Source of the DNA: Sva-07 sp963715825
GTDB taxonomy: Bacteria > Actinomycetota > Acidimicrobiia > Acidimicrobiales > Ilumatobacteraceae
Length of the DNA stretch: 64,000 bases
Direction of reading: 5' to 3'
Assembly: GCA_963715825.1 (NCBI GenBank)
Contig: CAVQSI010000041.1
Location: forward strand, 186,001 to 250,000
A program made the position numbers and the translations under genes. Each line of letters starts with the position of its first letter. Within the stretch, counting starts at the first letter, position 1. Positions 16,046 to 24,748 of the stretch are shown here, one piece after another. The notes beneath the pieces are model-generated. The model searched no databases. It saw only the letters and a list, made by a program, of their open reading frames with translations, and had not been told where the DNA came from.

Positions 16046-16587
16046 TCGAGCCGCATCTCCATGCCGAGACGATACGCGAAGCGCTTCGACAGGGATCGCG
16101 ATCTGATTCTTGGAACTGATTCCGGCTTCCCAACGGTCTGAAGCCGACAGCGGAGAGCGCCTCGGAACTCGCTCCCGGCCGGGCAATCTCCAGCGCTTGG
16201 CCCAGCGCGTATGTGCCGCCAGCCAAACTGCAACGAAGCACGATGCCGTACTCCTGGCGCTGTCCCCGCTCTCACCGACGCCCGGCATGACAACGCCGCG
16301 TCGATTGGCGTGACGAAATCGCTTGGCTACGGCAGTGAAGCCGTCCGCGGCCTCCGTGAAGCCGAACGCAGGTGTCCCGAGACCTGAAGAACGATGGGAT
16401 CAGGCGGCGCATCACCTCGCCGGGCAGCCTCTAGTGAGACGGCGATCGAAGTCATTCTGATCGGGCAGCGGCGAGGCTGAAGTGCCGTGAGCGGCAGGGC
16501 GACGCCGAATTCGGTGCGAGCGTGAGTGCTGGGTGCACTCACCGTCAGCGGGCCGGCAGCTTGTCGCCCCGTCCGGCTCGAGCCGAC
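16046..16587. other. Non-coding stretch between VOC gene and P450
   Basis: No reading frame here shows recognisable protein features on either strand; the frames present lack starts with ribosome sites and have no family-like motifs. A clear hairpin, GTGAGTGC at 16522-16529 with GCACTCAC at 16535-16542 (5-base loop), lies about 45 bases past the P450 stop on the minus strand and could terminate it. Confidence 0.5.
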
Positions 16588-17796
16588 TCAGCAGAGCAGT
16601 ACGTTGAGCTCTGCGAGGCCTCGAAATCCGGGAACCGACTTGAAGCGCGGCGGCTCGGTCGGCTCAGCGAGGCGGATCCGGGGAAACCGGGCAAGGAGCG
16701 AACCGATCGCGATCTGGGCCTCCATTCGTGCGAGCGGAGCACCGAGGCAGAGATGCGCGCCACCACCGAACGACACGTGGTTGGTGTCGGTGCGCTGGAT
16801 GTCGAAGCGGTCGGGGTCGGGGTGGGCAGCCGGGTCGCGGTTGGCCGATGTGAGCAGCGGCCACAGCCACTGTCCCTTCGTCACCGGGCAGCCACCCACT
16901 TCGAAGTCGGCGGTTGCGATCCGGTCGGTGGCCACCACCGGCGGATCGAATCGCAGCATTTCCTCGACCGCGTTGGTGATCAGCGAGGGATCAGCGAGCA
17001 ATGCGTCGAGCTGCTCGGGGTGTTGCAGCAGCGCCAGCACCCCATTGCCGATGAGGTCGGTGGTGGTGACGTTGCCGGCCTGCAGCAGGAGCCCGATGGC
17101 GCCGATGGCCTCGTCGTCGCTGAGTTGCGATCCATCTGCGTCCTGCACGATCAGGAGCGCACTGATCAGGTCGTCGCCCGGGGCCTCCCGACGAGCGTTG
17201 ATGGCCTCGGCGAGATACGTGTGGAGTTCGGCGGCTGACTGCGCCACCCGTTCGGCGACATCTGGTGGAAGCATCGGATCGAAGCTCAGCGCGCCATCGT
17301 CGGACCAACGCTTGAAGTCGTCGTGATCCGCCGGGTCGACACCGAGAATCTCTGCGATCACCGTGATCGGGAACGGCGTCGCCAGCGAGGTGATCAGATC
17401 GACGGGCCCGTCGGCGGTGGCCATGGCATCGAGGAGATCGTCGACGGTCGCTTGGAGCAACGGGCGGTTCGATTCGGTGGCGCGCCGCGTGAACGCCTGA
17501 CTGACCAGGCCTCGAAGGCGACGATGATCCGGATCATCCATGAACAACATCGAGCGTTCGCCAGCCAGGAGCACCTGTGTGTACAGGCCGTCGGCAGCGA
17601 CCGCGGGGTCCTTCTTGAGTGCGGGATCGCGCAGCAGTGCCGAGACATCGGCATGCCGGAGCACCGTCCACGCCTGGAAGTCGCCGTCGTATCCGGCGGC
17701 GGACGTCGGGCGATGCGCCGCAGCGGCACCATGCGGGTCGGCAGCGAACGCTTCGGACATCATCGACATCGGAGCCAGTTCGTTGCTGTCTGCCAT
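16588..17796 (-). CDS. Cytochrome P450
   Basis: A soluble bacterial P450 of 402 residues. The I-helix oxygen-binding segment is LLLQAGNVTTTDLIGN, the K-helix ExxR is EEMLRFD, and the haem loop is FGGGAHLCLGAPLAR with the proximal Cys at residue 350. It should use O2 and electrons from a ferredoxin/reductase to hydroxylate a small lipophilic substrate; no redox partner gene is adjacent. The ATG at 17796 has TAGGTT six bases upstream (minus strand, 17803-17808), a leaderless-type promoter. Substrate cannot be predicted. Confidence 0.95.
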   Translation of the reverse strand: MADSNELAPMSMMSEAFAADPHGAAAAHRPTSAAGYDGDFQAWTVLRHADVSALLRDPALKKDPAVAADGLYTQVLLAGERSMLFMDDPDHRRLRGLVSQAFTRRATESNRPLLQATVDDLLDAMATADGPVDLITSLATPFPITVIAEILGVDPADHDDFKRWSDDGALSFDPMLPPDVAERVAQSAAELHTYLAEAINARREAPGDDLISALLIVQDADGSQLSDDEAIGAIGLLLQAGNVTTTDLIGNGVLALLQHPEQLDALLADPSLITNAVEEMLRFDPPVVATDRIATADFEVGGCPVTKGQWLWPLLTSANRDPAAHPDPDRFDIQRTDTNHVSFGGGAHLCLGAPLARMEAQIAIGSLLARFPRIRLAEPTEPPRFKSVPGFRGLAELNVLLC

Positions 17797-17874
17797 GGCG
17801 CGAACCTAGTGCCCTGTCAGGCAACGTTCGCCCGGTTCGAGAAGCGCCGGCTCGGCCGGACACGGGGTCGCTGC

Positions 17875-18330
17875 TCACCTGGCTTCGCGTAGGTGTCGCC
17901 TCCAGAAGGTGCGTTCCTCGACATCGCTGGCGCGGTGGAAGCCGTTCCGCTCGGCGACCTTGAGCGAGGCCGTGTTGTCCGGGTGGATGAGCAGGGTCGC
18001 GATCTCCCAGTCGGTGTCGGCTCGAAGATGATCGAGCATGAGGCGCACTGCGCGGGTTGCGTGGCCGCGACAACGGTGTTCCGGGAACACGTGATACCCG
18101 ATGTTCACCTCCCCGAGGGCGAGCCACCAGCGGTCGTCGTCCCGGTCGTGGTCCACCCAGCCGACGACCGAGCCGTCGACGATGATGACGTATTCAGGGG
18201 CGGGCACGGCGGATCCCTCGCCGATGAATCGGTGGAATGCGGCGTCGCGAGCGGCGATGATCAGTGGAGCATCGTCAAGCGTCGACGGTCGCAGGATCAC
18301 CTCACCATCAGTGAGCATCTCACCGGTCAT
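17875..18330 (-). CDS. GNAT-family N-acetyltransferase
   Basis: A 151-residue acetyltransferase. The acetyl-CoA part is VNIGYHVFPEHRCRGHATRA with the R/Q-x-x-G-x-A loop, followed by TLLIHPDNTASLKVAERNGF, the RimJ/RimL-like end. It has the short N-terminal part ILRPSTLDDAPLIIAARDAA. The start ATG at 18330 (MTGEMLTDGE) is chosen because upstream codons have no family resemblance. It would acetylate an amine on a small molecule or protein N-terminus; substrate unknown. It diverges from a small glycine-rich ORF at 18367. Confidence 0.85.
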   Translation of the reverse strand: MTGEMLTDGEVILRPSTLDDAPLIIAARDAAFHRFIGEGSAVPAPEYVIIVDGSVVGWVDHDRDDDRWWLALGEVNIGYHVFPEHRCRGHATRAVRLMLDHLRADTDWEIATLLIHPDNTASLKVAERNGFHRASDVEERTFWRRHLREAR

Positions 18331-18366
18331 TGGTTCAGTCTTCCGTATCCGACCAGCGCTGGCGCA

Positions 18367-18546
18367 GTGGGCACCCACCGCCTGCAGTTCGCGGGCGCCG
18401 GGCTGACGTTGGGCGCTGGAGCCGGGATGCTGGTCGGCGCCTTGATCGGCGGCGGGGCGGTTGCTGTGGGCATCGCCGTCGGGGCGGGAGTCGGCTTGGC
18501 GATCGGTGCGGCGATCGACGCTCAAGGCGGCGATCAGGTGCCGTGA
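18367..18546 (+). CDS. Small glycine-zipper membrane protein (candidate)
   Basis: A 59-residue ORF from GTG 18367. Nearly all of it is two hydrophobic, Gly/Ala-zippered segments (GAGMLVGALIGGGAVAVGIA and VGAGVGLAIGAAID) ending in a polar tail. Such short Gly-zipper proteins are common in actinobacteria and insert into the membrane, often without known function. Its frame is the same as a longer antisense frame through the GNAT gene, so only the part after the GTG is proposed. No clear ribosome site. Confidence 0.5.
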   Translation: MGTHRLQFAGAGLTLGAGAGMLVGALIGGGAVAVGIAVGAGVGLAIGAAIDAQGGDQVP

Positions 18547-18681
18547 ACGACCGTCGTCGTCGATGGCTCGGTTGAGGGCCTCGTCGGTTCTGCCGATCAA
18601 CCGTGTGACCGCGTCACCGACGTGCCCACCCGCCCCGACCACTGAGCCGGCGGTCTTGGCGGTCTTGTGATCGTCGAGGGT

Positions 18682-18981
18682 TCAGCCGTCGCCCGCATCG
18701 GGAGACGGCCACGCGATGTCGAGCCAGCTGGCCGCTGCCGCGGAGTCGACCACTGCGAAGATCTGAAACTCGCAGAGGTCGTCCCAGTTCGCGGTCCAGA
18801 CCTCGAGAAGGGCCGGGTTGTCGGTGCGCATGAGTTGGAAGCATCGATCCATCCGATCGTCGTCGACGACCCAACTGTCCATGTACTCGAGCCCTTCGGG
18901 CAGCATTCGCCCGTGACGAGACGCACGCTCGTAGACGGGGCCTGGTCCGAAGGTGTAGTGCTCGACAACCATGAACGACAT
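18682..18981 (-). CDS. DUF3303-like small protein
   Basis: A 99-residue cytoplasmic protein. FMVVEHYTFGP at the start, then RGRMLPEGLEY-type segment (here RASRHGRMLPEGLEYMDSWV), FQLMRTDNPALLEVWTANWD and DLCEFQIFAVV match the conserved blocks of the DUF3303 family, whose members are small alpha/beta proteins of unknown function with a ferredoxin-like fold. Start at ATG 18981. It stands alone between the GNAT gene and the ABC exporter, on the minus strand. Confidence 0.75.
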   Translation of the reverse strand: MSFMVVEHYTFGPGPVYERASRHGRMLPEGLEYMDSWVVDDDRMDRCFQLMRTDNPALLEVWTANWDDLCEFQIFAVVDSAAAASWLDIAWPSPDAGDG

Positions 18982-19188
18982 GACGCTGGTCCACCAACGG
19001 GATGAATCGCCCAGTCAGAGCATCGACACACCCAGCCGGCGGTAGGTGACGCTCTGGCCGGCCAGGTCGCTCGGGATCATGGGGCACCCGGTACGGGCCG
19101 ATACCGAGTGCCCACCGACGCCCGGTTGTCGAAATTCTGGGTGCGCGTTAGGTGCGCCACTGGCTACGGCGTGCGCGTGTCCGCGGAG

Positions 19189-19995
19189 TCACCGCCGCTG
19201 TTGGGGTTGCCAGCGGAATCTGCGCAGCGCCACGAGGGCAATGGCGGCGACGGTCCATCCAGCGAGAATGCCGAGGTTGCGGGCGTCGAGGCCGATCCCT
19301 GAGGCGTCGGTGACGTACTGCGACTGGTAGCCGTTGGCGAGCGGTTCGAGGGGGAGGAACTGGGCGACCGAGCGCACTGCTTCGGGCAGGATGTCGGGTG
19401 CGAAGAACACGCCCGAGATCATCGCCAGGATGATGCCGACGCCGTTGGACAGGCCCTGCGCACTGGACTGGGAGCGGGTGATCGACGTGGCCGCGAATGC
19501 CAGGCAGGCAAAGGTGACGGTGCCGGCGAGGGTGTACCCGATGATCCCGGTGATCGCAGTCACCGGGGTGCTGACGCCGAACGCAACCGATCCGAGCACG
19601 GCGATCAGCACCACGCCGATCGTGGCGATCAGCAATGCGATGGCGAAGCGGGCGGCGACGAACGACGCCAGTGGCAGCGGTGTGCCGCGGAGTCGTTTGA
19701 GCAGGCCACGTTCGCGGATCTCGACCACTTCGGGCAGCAGTCCCACGAACGCGGTGTAGATGACGGCGTAGGCCATGAACCCGCCGACGTAGAACGTGCG
19801 CAGGTCGGCGGCCTCGCCGGCGCCGCGGACCTCGACGGGAGTGTCGCCGCCCATGGCCTCGGAGCCGAACAGCGCCGACGCGCCCAGGTAGAACGCCACC
19901 GGCATGACGATGCCCAACACGATCGCCAAACCGGCGCGTACGGTGGCGAGCAGGTTGTAGCGGGTCTGGCTGAAGAAGATCGTTGCTGCGCTCAT
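19189..19995 (-). CDS. ABC-2 type exporter permease
   Basis: A 268-residue permease with six hydrophobic helices, beginning MSAATIFFSQTRYNLLATVR and containing ERGLLKRLRGTPLPL, the amphipathic coupling motif of ABC2_membrane proteins, and GVFFAPDILPEAV near the end. Together with the ATPase it should form a drug, lipid or peptide exporter. The ATG at 19995 overlaps the ATPase stop (ATGA), so the pair is translationally coupled. A two-component system lies on the other side of the divergent intergenic region and may control it. Confidence 0.88.
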   Translation of the reverse strand: MSAATIFFSQTRYNLLATVRAGLAIVLGIVMPVAFYLGASALFGSEAMGGDTPVEVRGAGEAADLRTFYVGGFMAYAVIYTAFVGLLPEVVEIRERGLLKRLRGTPLPLASFVAARFAIALLIATIGVVLIAVLGSVAFGVSTPVTAITGIIGYTLAGTVTFACLAFAATSITRSQSSAQGLSNGVGIILAMISGVFFAPDILPEAVRSVAQFLPLEPLANGYQSQYVTDASGIGLDARNLGILAGWTVAAIALVALRRFRWQPQQRR

Positions 19996-20982
19996 CGTGG
20001 TGCTGCTTCCTGATCGGTGGCGGTGGCGGGGTGGGTGTCGTCGTCGGAGCCGCCGATGGACAGGAACAGGTCCTCCAGCGAACTGCGTTGCACTGTGAGG
20101 TCGTCGAGTGCGATCCGGTGGTCGTCGGCCCACGCGAGCAGCCGGTGCAGGTCTCGCTGAGGGTCGGCGCTGGAGAACGCTGCGTTCCTGCCGTCGACAC
20201 GCACCTCGGCATCGATCGCACCCGCCAAGGCGACGACGTGATGCTCGATGTCGGTGGCGGTGGCGGTGGCGGGTCGGAACGAGATGCTGGTTGCTGCACC
20301 GTGGTGTTCGAGCAGTTCGCCGAACGTGCCGTCGGCGGCCACGACACCGTCGTCGAGGATGACGAGGCGGTCGGCGAGAGTCTGGGCTTCGTCCATGTAA
20401 TGGGTGGTCAACACGATCGTGACGCCCAGTTCCTTGAGACCCTCGATCATCGTCCACGACGCCGCGCCGTGCCGCAGGGTCGAGGCCGGTGGTCGGCTCG
20501 TCGAGGAACAACAGCTCGGGGTCGCCGACGAGGCCGAGCGCAACGTCGAGGCGCCGCTTCTCGCCGCCTGACAGGCTGCCGACCCGGGTGGAAGTGAGGC
20601 GACCGAGGTCGACCAGGTCGATCGTCTCTTCGACCCCACGCGGGGCCGGGTAGAGATCGGCGAACATCTGCACGGTCTCGAGGACGGTGAGCGTCGGGAA
20701 CACGTCCATGTCCTGCAACACGATCCCGATGCGGCTGCGCCAGCCGGTACCTGGATCGGCGGGGTCGGCGCCGAGTACCGACACCGCTCCGGCGTCGCGG
20801 GTCAGGTAGCCCTCGAGGATCTCGATGGTGGTGGTCTTGCCGGCGCCATTGTGGCCGAGCAGACCGAAGCACTCGCCAGCGGCGACGTCGAAGCTCACCC
20901 CTCGAACGACCTCGCGGTCGCCGTACGACTTGCGGAGGCCGGTGACGCTGATCGCCGGCGGCGTGTACGGATGAATCACCAC
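19992..20982 (-). CDS. ABC exporter ATP-binding protein, interrupted by a single-base frameshift
   Basis: A DrrA/CcmA-type ATPase. Walker A GHNGAGKT is at residues 43-50, the signature LSGGEKRRLD near 138, and Walker B LLFLDEPTTGLDP near 157-169. Right after the D-loop the frame breaks: one extra base in the G/C run at 20461-20468 shifts it. Removing it links to MIEGLKELGVTIVLTTHYMD, with the switch His, and a normal C-terminal domain, total 329 residues. As written, the product would lack the H-loop and be inactive, so either the exporter is dead or the base is an error. Start GTG 20982. Confidence 0.85.
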
Positions 20983-20985
20983 GAA

Positions 20986-21174
20986 TCAGGCCTTGCTGCG
21001 GTTGAGCATCTGACCGAAGCCGGCGAAGGCACCACCGAGCACGCCCATCATCCACCACATGCCGGTTCCGGCACCGATGGCGGCGCCCGTTGCGACCCCG
21101 ACGAGGCCGGAGAAGAACGGTGCCTGCCAGGCCGGTCGTTGCGTCCGGTTGGTCTGGTTGGTCTGGTTGGTCAC
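20986..21174 (-). CDS. Small membrane protein upstream of the ABC exporter
   Basis: A 62-residue protein from GTG 21174, placed by a GAGAGG ribosome site 9 bases before it. The start is TNQTNQTNRT, a three-residue repeat coded by tandem 9-base units, then one or two Gly-rich helices (FFSGLVGVATGAAIGAGTGM, WWMMGVLGGAFAGFGQML) and a short basic tail. It ends 3 bases before the ATPase start, so it is in the same operon and may be an accessory subunit of the exporter. A longer frame to 21282 has no support. No family recognised. Confidence 0.65.
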   Translation of the reverse strand: MTNQTNQTNRTQRPAWQAPFFSGLVGVATGAAIGAGTGMWWMMGVLGGAFAGFGQMLNRSKA

Positions 21175-21350
21175 GGTGTTGTTCCTCTCGGTGCTCGCCA
21201 CGGACGGGTTCCGCAACGGGATGTGACCAGTGTCGAACCCAGGCGCCGCGTTGTCGTCTGCCCGCGGACTGATCGGTGTCATCTTCCGAGCCAGGTCGGA
21301 TCATCCCGGCGACCGATGCGTCGTGGTCTCGCGTCTGAGAAGATTCGACG

Positions 21351-22349
21351 GTGGTCTCCGACCGGACGCTCGACGATCTGCCCGCCGATCAGCGGCCGCG
21401 TCGGTGGGCGCGCTGGTTGGTGGTCGTCGGGTTCGTCATCTGGTCGGCAGGGATCGCCCTGTTCGAACTCACCTGGATCGGTGGTCTGACGGTGAGTGTC
21501 ATCGGCGGAGCACTGCTGAGTGCGGGACTGAGCGCCCTGGCGCAGGGCCCACGCGACGCCAACTCGACGACGTGGACGGTCACCGTCCCGGTGGTGATCT
21601 CGTTGGTGCTGATCAGCCAGGGCGTCGGCCTGTCCGACTTCGGGGCCCGGGTGATGCTCATCGGGCTCGGCACGCTCGGCATGATCCTCGTCTTCCTGCG
21701 AATCCTCGACGATCGGTTGGCGGTCGAACGTGAGCTCGCCGAGCACACGCTCGCCGACGAGCGGCGCCGACTGGCCGGCGAGGTCCACGATGTGGTCGGC
21801 CACACCCTGTCAGCGTCGATGCTGCACACGTCGGCTGCCCGGCTGTCGGTGCGATCGGATCCAGACGCAGCGATCGCATCGTTGGAGCGCGCCGAACAGC
21901 AGGGACGCCGATCGATGGACGACATCCGCAGCGTCGTGCGGCTCCTGCGCGACGACCCCGGCACCAACCCACCGACACCGTTGGCCGGTGAGTTGCCGGA
22001 GCTGGTGGAGAACTTCCGCACCGCCGGTGCCGACATCGCCTTCAGTGCAACGGGATGCCTCGACCAGGTACCTGCCGCGGCGGCGCTCACCGTGTACCGG
22101 GTGGTGCAGGAAGGGCTCACCAACGCGGTGCGCCACGGCACCGGAACGATCGACGTGACGGTGCGGATCGATGCTGCCGACGTCGATGTCGAGATCGGCA
22201 ATGATCGCCCCGTGCGCCGCACGGCGACGACCCAGGGCAGCGGACTCGCCGGCATGCGCGAGCGGGTCGAGGCCATCGGGGGAACGGTGGAGGCCGGCGG
22301 TTCCAACGGCGATGGTCGGTGGGTGCTGCACGCAAGGATCCCCACATGA
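21351..22349 (+). CDS. Sensor histidine kinase, NarL-family (HisKA_3)
   Basis: A 332-residue membrane sensor. Four hydrophobic helices (about 22-38, 42-64, 78-92, 100-117) precede the H-box GEVHDVVGHTLSASM with phospho-acceptor His146. The ATP-binding part has VVQEGLTNAVRHG (N-box) and GSGLAGMRERVEAIGG (G-box). With almost no extracytoplasmic loop it resembles LiaS/DesK-type kinases that sense events inside the membrane. GTG start at 21351. It overlaps the regulator gene as ATGA and faces away from the ABC exporter operon. Confidence 0.93.
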   Translation: MVSDRTLDDLPADQRPRRWARWLVVVGFVIWSAGIALFELTWIGGLTVSVIGGALLSAGLSALAQGPRDANSTTWTVTVPVVISLVLISQGVGLSDFGARVMLIGLGTLGMILVFLRILDDRLAVERELAEHTLADERRRLAGEVHDVVGHTLSASMLHTSAARLSVRSDPDAAIASLERAEQQGRRSMDDIRSVVRLLRDDPGTNPPTPLAGELPELVENFRTAGADIAFSATGCLDQVPAAAALTVYRVVQEGLTNAVRHGTGTIDVTVRIDAADVDVEIGNDRPVRRTATTQGSGLAGMRERVEAIGGTVEAGGSNGDGRWVLHARIPT

Positions 22350-22978
22350 TTCGCGTGCTGCTCGTCGACGACCAGGAGGTCGTCCGAGAGGGCCTGCGAA
22401 GTCTGATCGCCACCGACGCGGAGCTCACCGTCGTGGGCGAGTGCAGTGACGGTGACGAGGTCGTCGAGCAGGTCGAACGCAGCAGCCCCGATGTGGTCGT
22501 GATGGACGTCCGTATGAGACGCGTCGACGGCGCCACCGCGACCGCCAACGTGCGAGCGGCCGATGGTCCGCCGGTGCTGGTGCTGACCACCTTCGACGAC
22601 GACGACACGCTCGCTGCTGCACTCCGAGCGGGTGCGGCAGGGTTCGTGTTGAAGTCCGCGCCGGGCGAGGACATCCTGCGCGCCATCGCCACCGTTGCCG
22701 CAGGCGATGCATGGATCGACCCTCACGTGGCAGGCCGGGTGCTCGATGCCTACCGAGAACAGCCCCCCAGGGCGCCGGTCGACCTCTCGGTACTCACCGA
22801 CAGAGAGCTCGACGTCCTCCGCGTGATCGGTCGCGGCCGCAACAATCAGGAAGCCGCGGCCGAGCTGTTCGTCAGCGAGGCCACCGTCAAGACTCATCTC
22901 AGCCGTGTCCTCACCAAGCTCGACCTACGCGACCGCAGCGCCGCCATCGTCTTCGCACACGACAACCACATCCGGTAG
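22346..22978 (+). CDS. Response regulator, NarL/FixJ family
   Basis: A 210-residue DNA-binding regulator. The receiver domain has the acidic pair Asp8-Asp9, phospho-acceptor Asp54 in VVMDVRM, Thr in LTTFDD and Lys in VLKSAP. A LuxR-type helix-turn-helix fills the C-terminus (LTDRELDVLRVIGRGRNNQE, then ATVKTHLSRVLTKL). It is translationally coupled to the kinase gene and very likely its partner; the nearby ABC exporter operon is the obvious candidate target. Start ATG 22346. Confidence 0.94.
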   Translation: MIRVLLVDDQEVVREGLRSLIATDAELTVVGECSDGDEVVEQVERSSPDVVVMDVRMRRVDGATATANVRAADGPPVLVLTTFDDDDTLAAALRAGAAGFVLKSAPGEDILRAIATVAAGDAWIDPHVAGRVLDAYREQPPRAPVDLSVLTDRELDVLRVIGRGRNNQEAAAELFVSEATVKTHLSRVLTKLDLRDRSAAIVFAHDNHIR

Positions 22979-23247
22979 ATCTCTCGGCGTACAAGATGCG
23001 CGCACTGCTTCATGATCACTCCACCCCGGCATGCTCGCCACTGTCCGCGATCGGCACGTATCGATCGCGCGAAGTCGCTTCCGGACCCACCCGATGATCC
23101 TGGTTCGAACGCTCGGACTCGCGCCGCGGATCCGGCGTGATCGGTGACTCCCGACCGGGAAAGTGCAGTGCTCGACTTGGGTAGATACCGAGCGGTACAG
23201 CGAGCGGGAGCTTCGGGATTCTGCGTGGCGAAGTGTGCGGGGTGGGA
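22979..23247. other. Spacer after the response regulator with a repeat-D element
   Basis: No gene is supported. At 23157-23195 there is a diverged copy (GTGCTCGACTTGGGTAGATA) of the short repeat found in other spacers of the 23-27 kb region. It lies about 50 bases beyond the vapC stop on the minus strand, that is, on the 3' side of that gene. Confidence 0.4.
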
Positions 23248-23646
23248 CTACCGATGGTGGAGGACCGTCACACCAGGCAGATCGTCGAACGCTGTGAGAT
23301 CACTGGTCACGACGGAGCGCTTCGATGCGCGTGCTGTCGCAGCAATGATGAGGTCGTGGGCACCTCGAGGGCGGCCGGCCTGACGTACGGCGACGAGCAG
23401 TTCGGCGTGTTCGGCAGCGACCGATCGGTCGTAGGAGAGGATCGGAATGACGTCGCACACGTCGTCGACGAACCGTTGGCGTTGTGTTCGTCGTCGCCCC
23501 GTCGCCAAGCGCGCGCCGACTTGGAGCTCGGCGACGGTGATCGCCGCGATTGCGACGTCGTCGTCGTCGCCGATTGCCTGGTCGAGCTGAGCGTCGGACC
23601 GTTCGGCGTCGATGAGAAATGTGGTGTCGAGCAGCAGCAGGGTCAT
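23248..23646 (-). CDS. vapC: PIN-domain ribonuclease toxin VapC
   Basis: A 132-residue PIN-domain protein. The acidic metal-binding residues are in LLLDTTFLID (Asp7), TVAELQVGA (Glu40), the HDLIIAATA helix (Asp near 98) and the VTSDLTAFDDL strand. VapC toxins cleave specific tRNAs or rRNA and stop translation. It follows its antitoxin gene by 6 bases on the same strand, the usual vapBC order. Start ATG 23646. Confidence 0.9.
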   Translation of the reverse strand: MTLLLLDTTFLIDAERSDAQLDQAIGDDDDVAIAAITVAELQVGARLATGRRRTQRQRFVDDVCDVIPILSYDRSVAAEHAELLVAVRQAGRPRGAHDLIIAATARASKRSVVTSDLTAFDDLPGVTVLHHR

Positions 23647-23652
23647 CGTCGC

Positions 23653-23886
23653 TCATCGAGTTCGACGAGCGCGGCGGACCTCGTCGAGCGACGTCGCCCA
23701 CTCCCGGTCGGGGCCATTTCGTCGCAGCAGGTCTTTCGTGTCGGATCCGCGGCCACGAGAGACGGGCTCGATCTGTGCGACTGCGCGACCGTGCCGGATG
23801 ATTGTGTAGCGCTCGCCGTCATGTTCGACTGAATCGAGCAGATCCGCGAACCTTCGAGCAGCGTCCGTTGCGGTCACTTCCGACAT
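23653..23886 (-). CDS. vapB: Phd/YefM-type antitoxin of the VapC module
   Basis: A 77-residue antitoxin. EVTATDAARRFADLLDSVEH and YTIIRHGRAVAQIEPV are the Phd/YefM DNA-binding fold; the charged C-terminus (LLRRNGPDREWATSLDEVRR) is the toxin-wrapping tail. It should neutralise VapC and, with it, repress the operon through the palindrome just upstream (23890-23904). Start ATG 23886. Confidence 0.88.
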   Translation of the reverse strand: MSEVTATDAARRFADLLDSVEHDGERYTIIRHGRAVAQIEPVSRGRGSDTKDLLRRNGPDREWATSLDEVRRARRTR

Positions 23887-23889
23887 GAG

Positions 23890-23904
23890 ATCAGATTATC
23901 TGAT
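23890..23904 (-). promoter_or_regulatory. vapBC operator palindrome overlapping a leaderless -10
   Basis: ATCAGAT-T-ATCTGAT is a perfect palindrome centred 11 bases upstream of the vapB ATG. On the minus strand its centre reads GATAAT (23895-23900), a good -10, which would start transcription almost exactly at the ATG. Antitoxin binding here would block RNA polymerase directly. Confidence 0.65.
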
Positions 23905-24213
23905 TCGAGTCGGCGCGGCAAGCGGAGAGCGGCGCAGAAGGCGACGTAGTTGCCAAACCCGTGCTCAGTGGCAACCGCACTACCGGGTGCGCTGCTTGGG
24001 TCGCTATGCCCGTGATACTGCGGCGCCGCAGTGGGGCCGGACTGCAGCGCGCCGGCTCGAGCGTCGACCGGATTACGGAGCGGATGTTGTGGGTGGGTGC
24101 GACGGCATCACGCTGGGTATCGCTCGGCGGACGTCCACCGCGTCAGTCGCGCGCAGCTGCCAAGCACAGACCTCGCAGGGCAGCCGTGCGAAGACCGACC
24201 CCGCCACACTCGC
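23905..24213. other. Spacer between vapB and a small membrane-protein gene
   Basis: No gene is supported. A diverged copy of the accessory-region repeat lies at 23984-24010 (GTGCGCTGCTTGGGTCGCTA). Frames on both strands are Arg-rich and lack family features. Confidence 0.4.
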
Positions 24214-24420
24214 TCACGTAAGGACATCCACGACTCCCAGAAGCAAGAACACCAGTGACAGCGGCAACAACACGTATTGCCAGAAGAGCGTGATCGGCGC
24301 AGTTGCCCGCTTCGGCGTTCGACCGTCGCGATACCTGCGACTACCTGGCAGCGAAAACGCGCCAGCCGCCGCACAGACAACTGCCGACAGGAGAAGCACC
24401 ATCACAGCATCATGGAGCAC
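24214..24420 (-). CDS. Small two-helix membrane protein, hypothetical
   Basis: A 68-residue ORF from ATG 24420. Two hydrophobic stretches (residues 5-22 VMVLLLSAVVCAAAGAFS and 48-66 YVLLPLSLVFLLLGVVDVL) flank a basic loop RRYRDGRTPKR, so both ends probably face the same side of the membrane. No family recognised. It is isolated by long spacers in a region of short minus-strand genes. Confidence 0.45.
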   Translation of the reverse strand: MLHDAVMVLLLSAVVCAAAGAFSLPGSRRYRDGRTPKRATAPITLFWQYVLLPLSLVFLLLGVVDVLT

Positions 24421-24748
24421 GGGCCGGTCGGAATCGGCACTTCCCGATCGCCGGTGACCGTCCCTGACGTCACGCAGATCGACAGCCGGCAGGAGAGCGG
24501 GTCTGGAAGTCAGTGCCTGATGCCGCCGACCGGAGCGGCGACGATGTGGACGAGCACGACTTCCACACTCGTCATCGCCGGCACCGTAGCGAGTCGAACG
24601 AGAGACGCGGAGCGTGGTGCCGGGCTATCGATCGGTCAAAATCGGCGAGTAGCCCGTCGATTAGTTGGCTCCCTGTTGGTGCGAGCCTCGACCAGGGAGC
24701 AGAAACGCCCGCACGACAGCGACAGGTGCAACCTGCCTCGGGGCCGAC
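24421..24748. other. Spacer with a hairpin 3' of the gene at 24749
   Basis: No gene is supported. GCTCCCTG at 24668-24675 pairs with CAGGGAGC at 24693-24700; the hairpin lies about 50 bases past the stop of the minus-strand gene at 24749 and may terminate it or be part of a recombination site. Confidence 0.35.
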
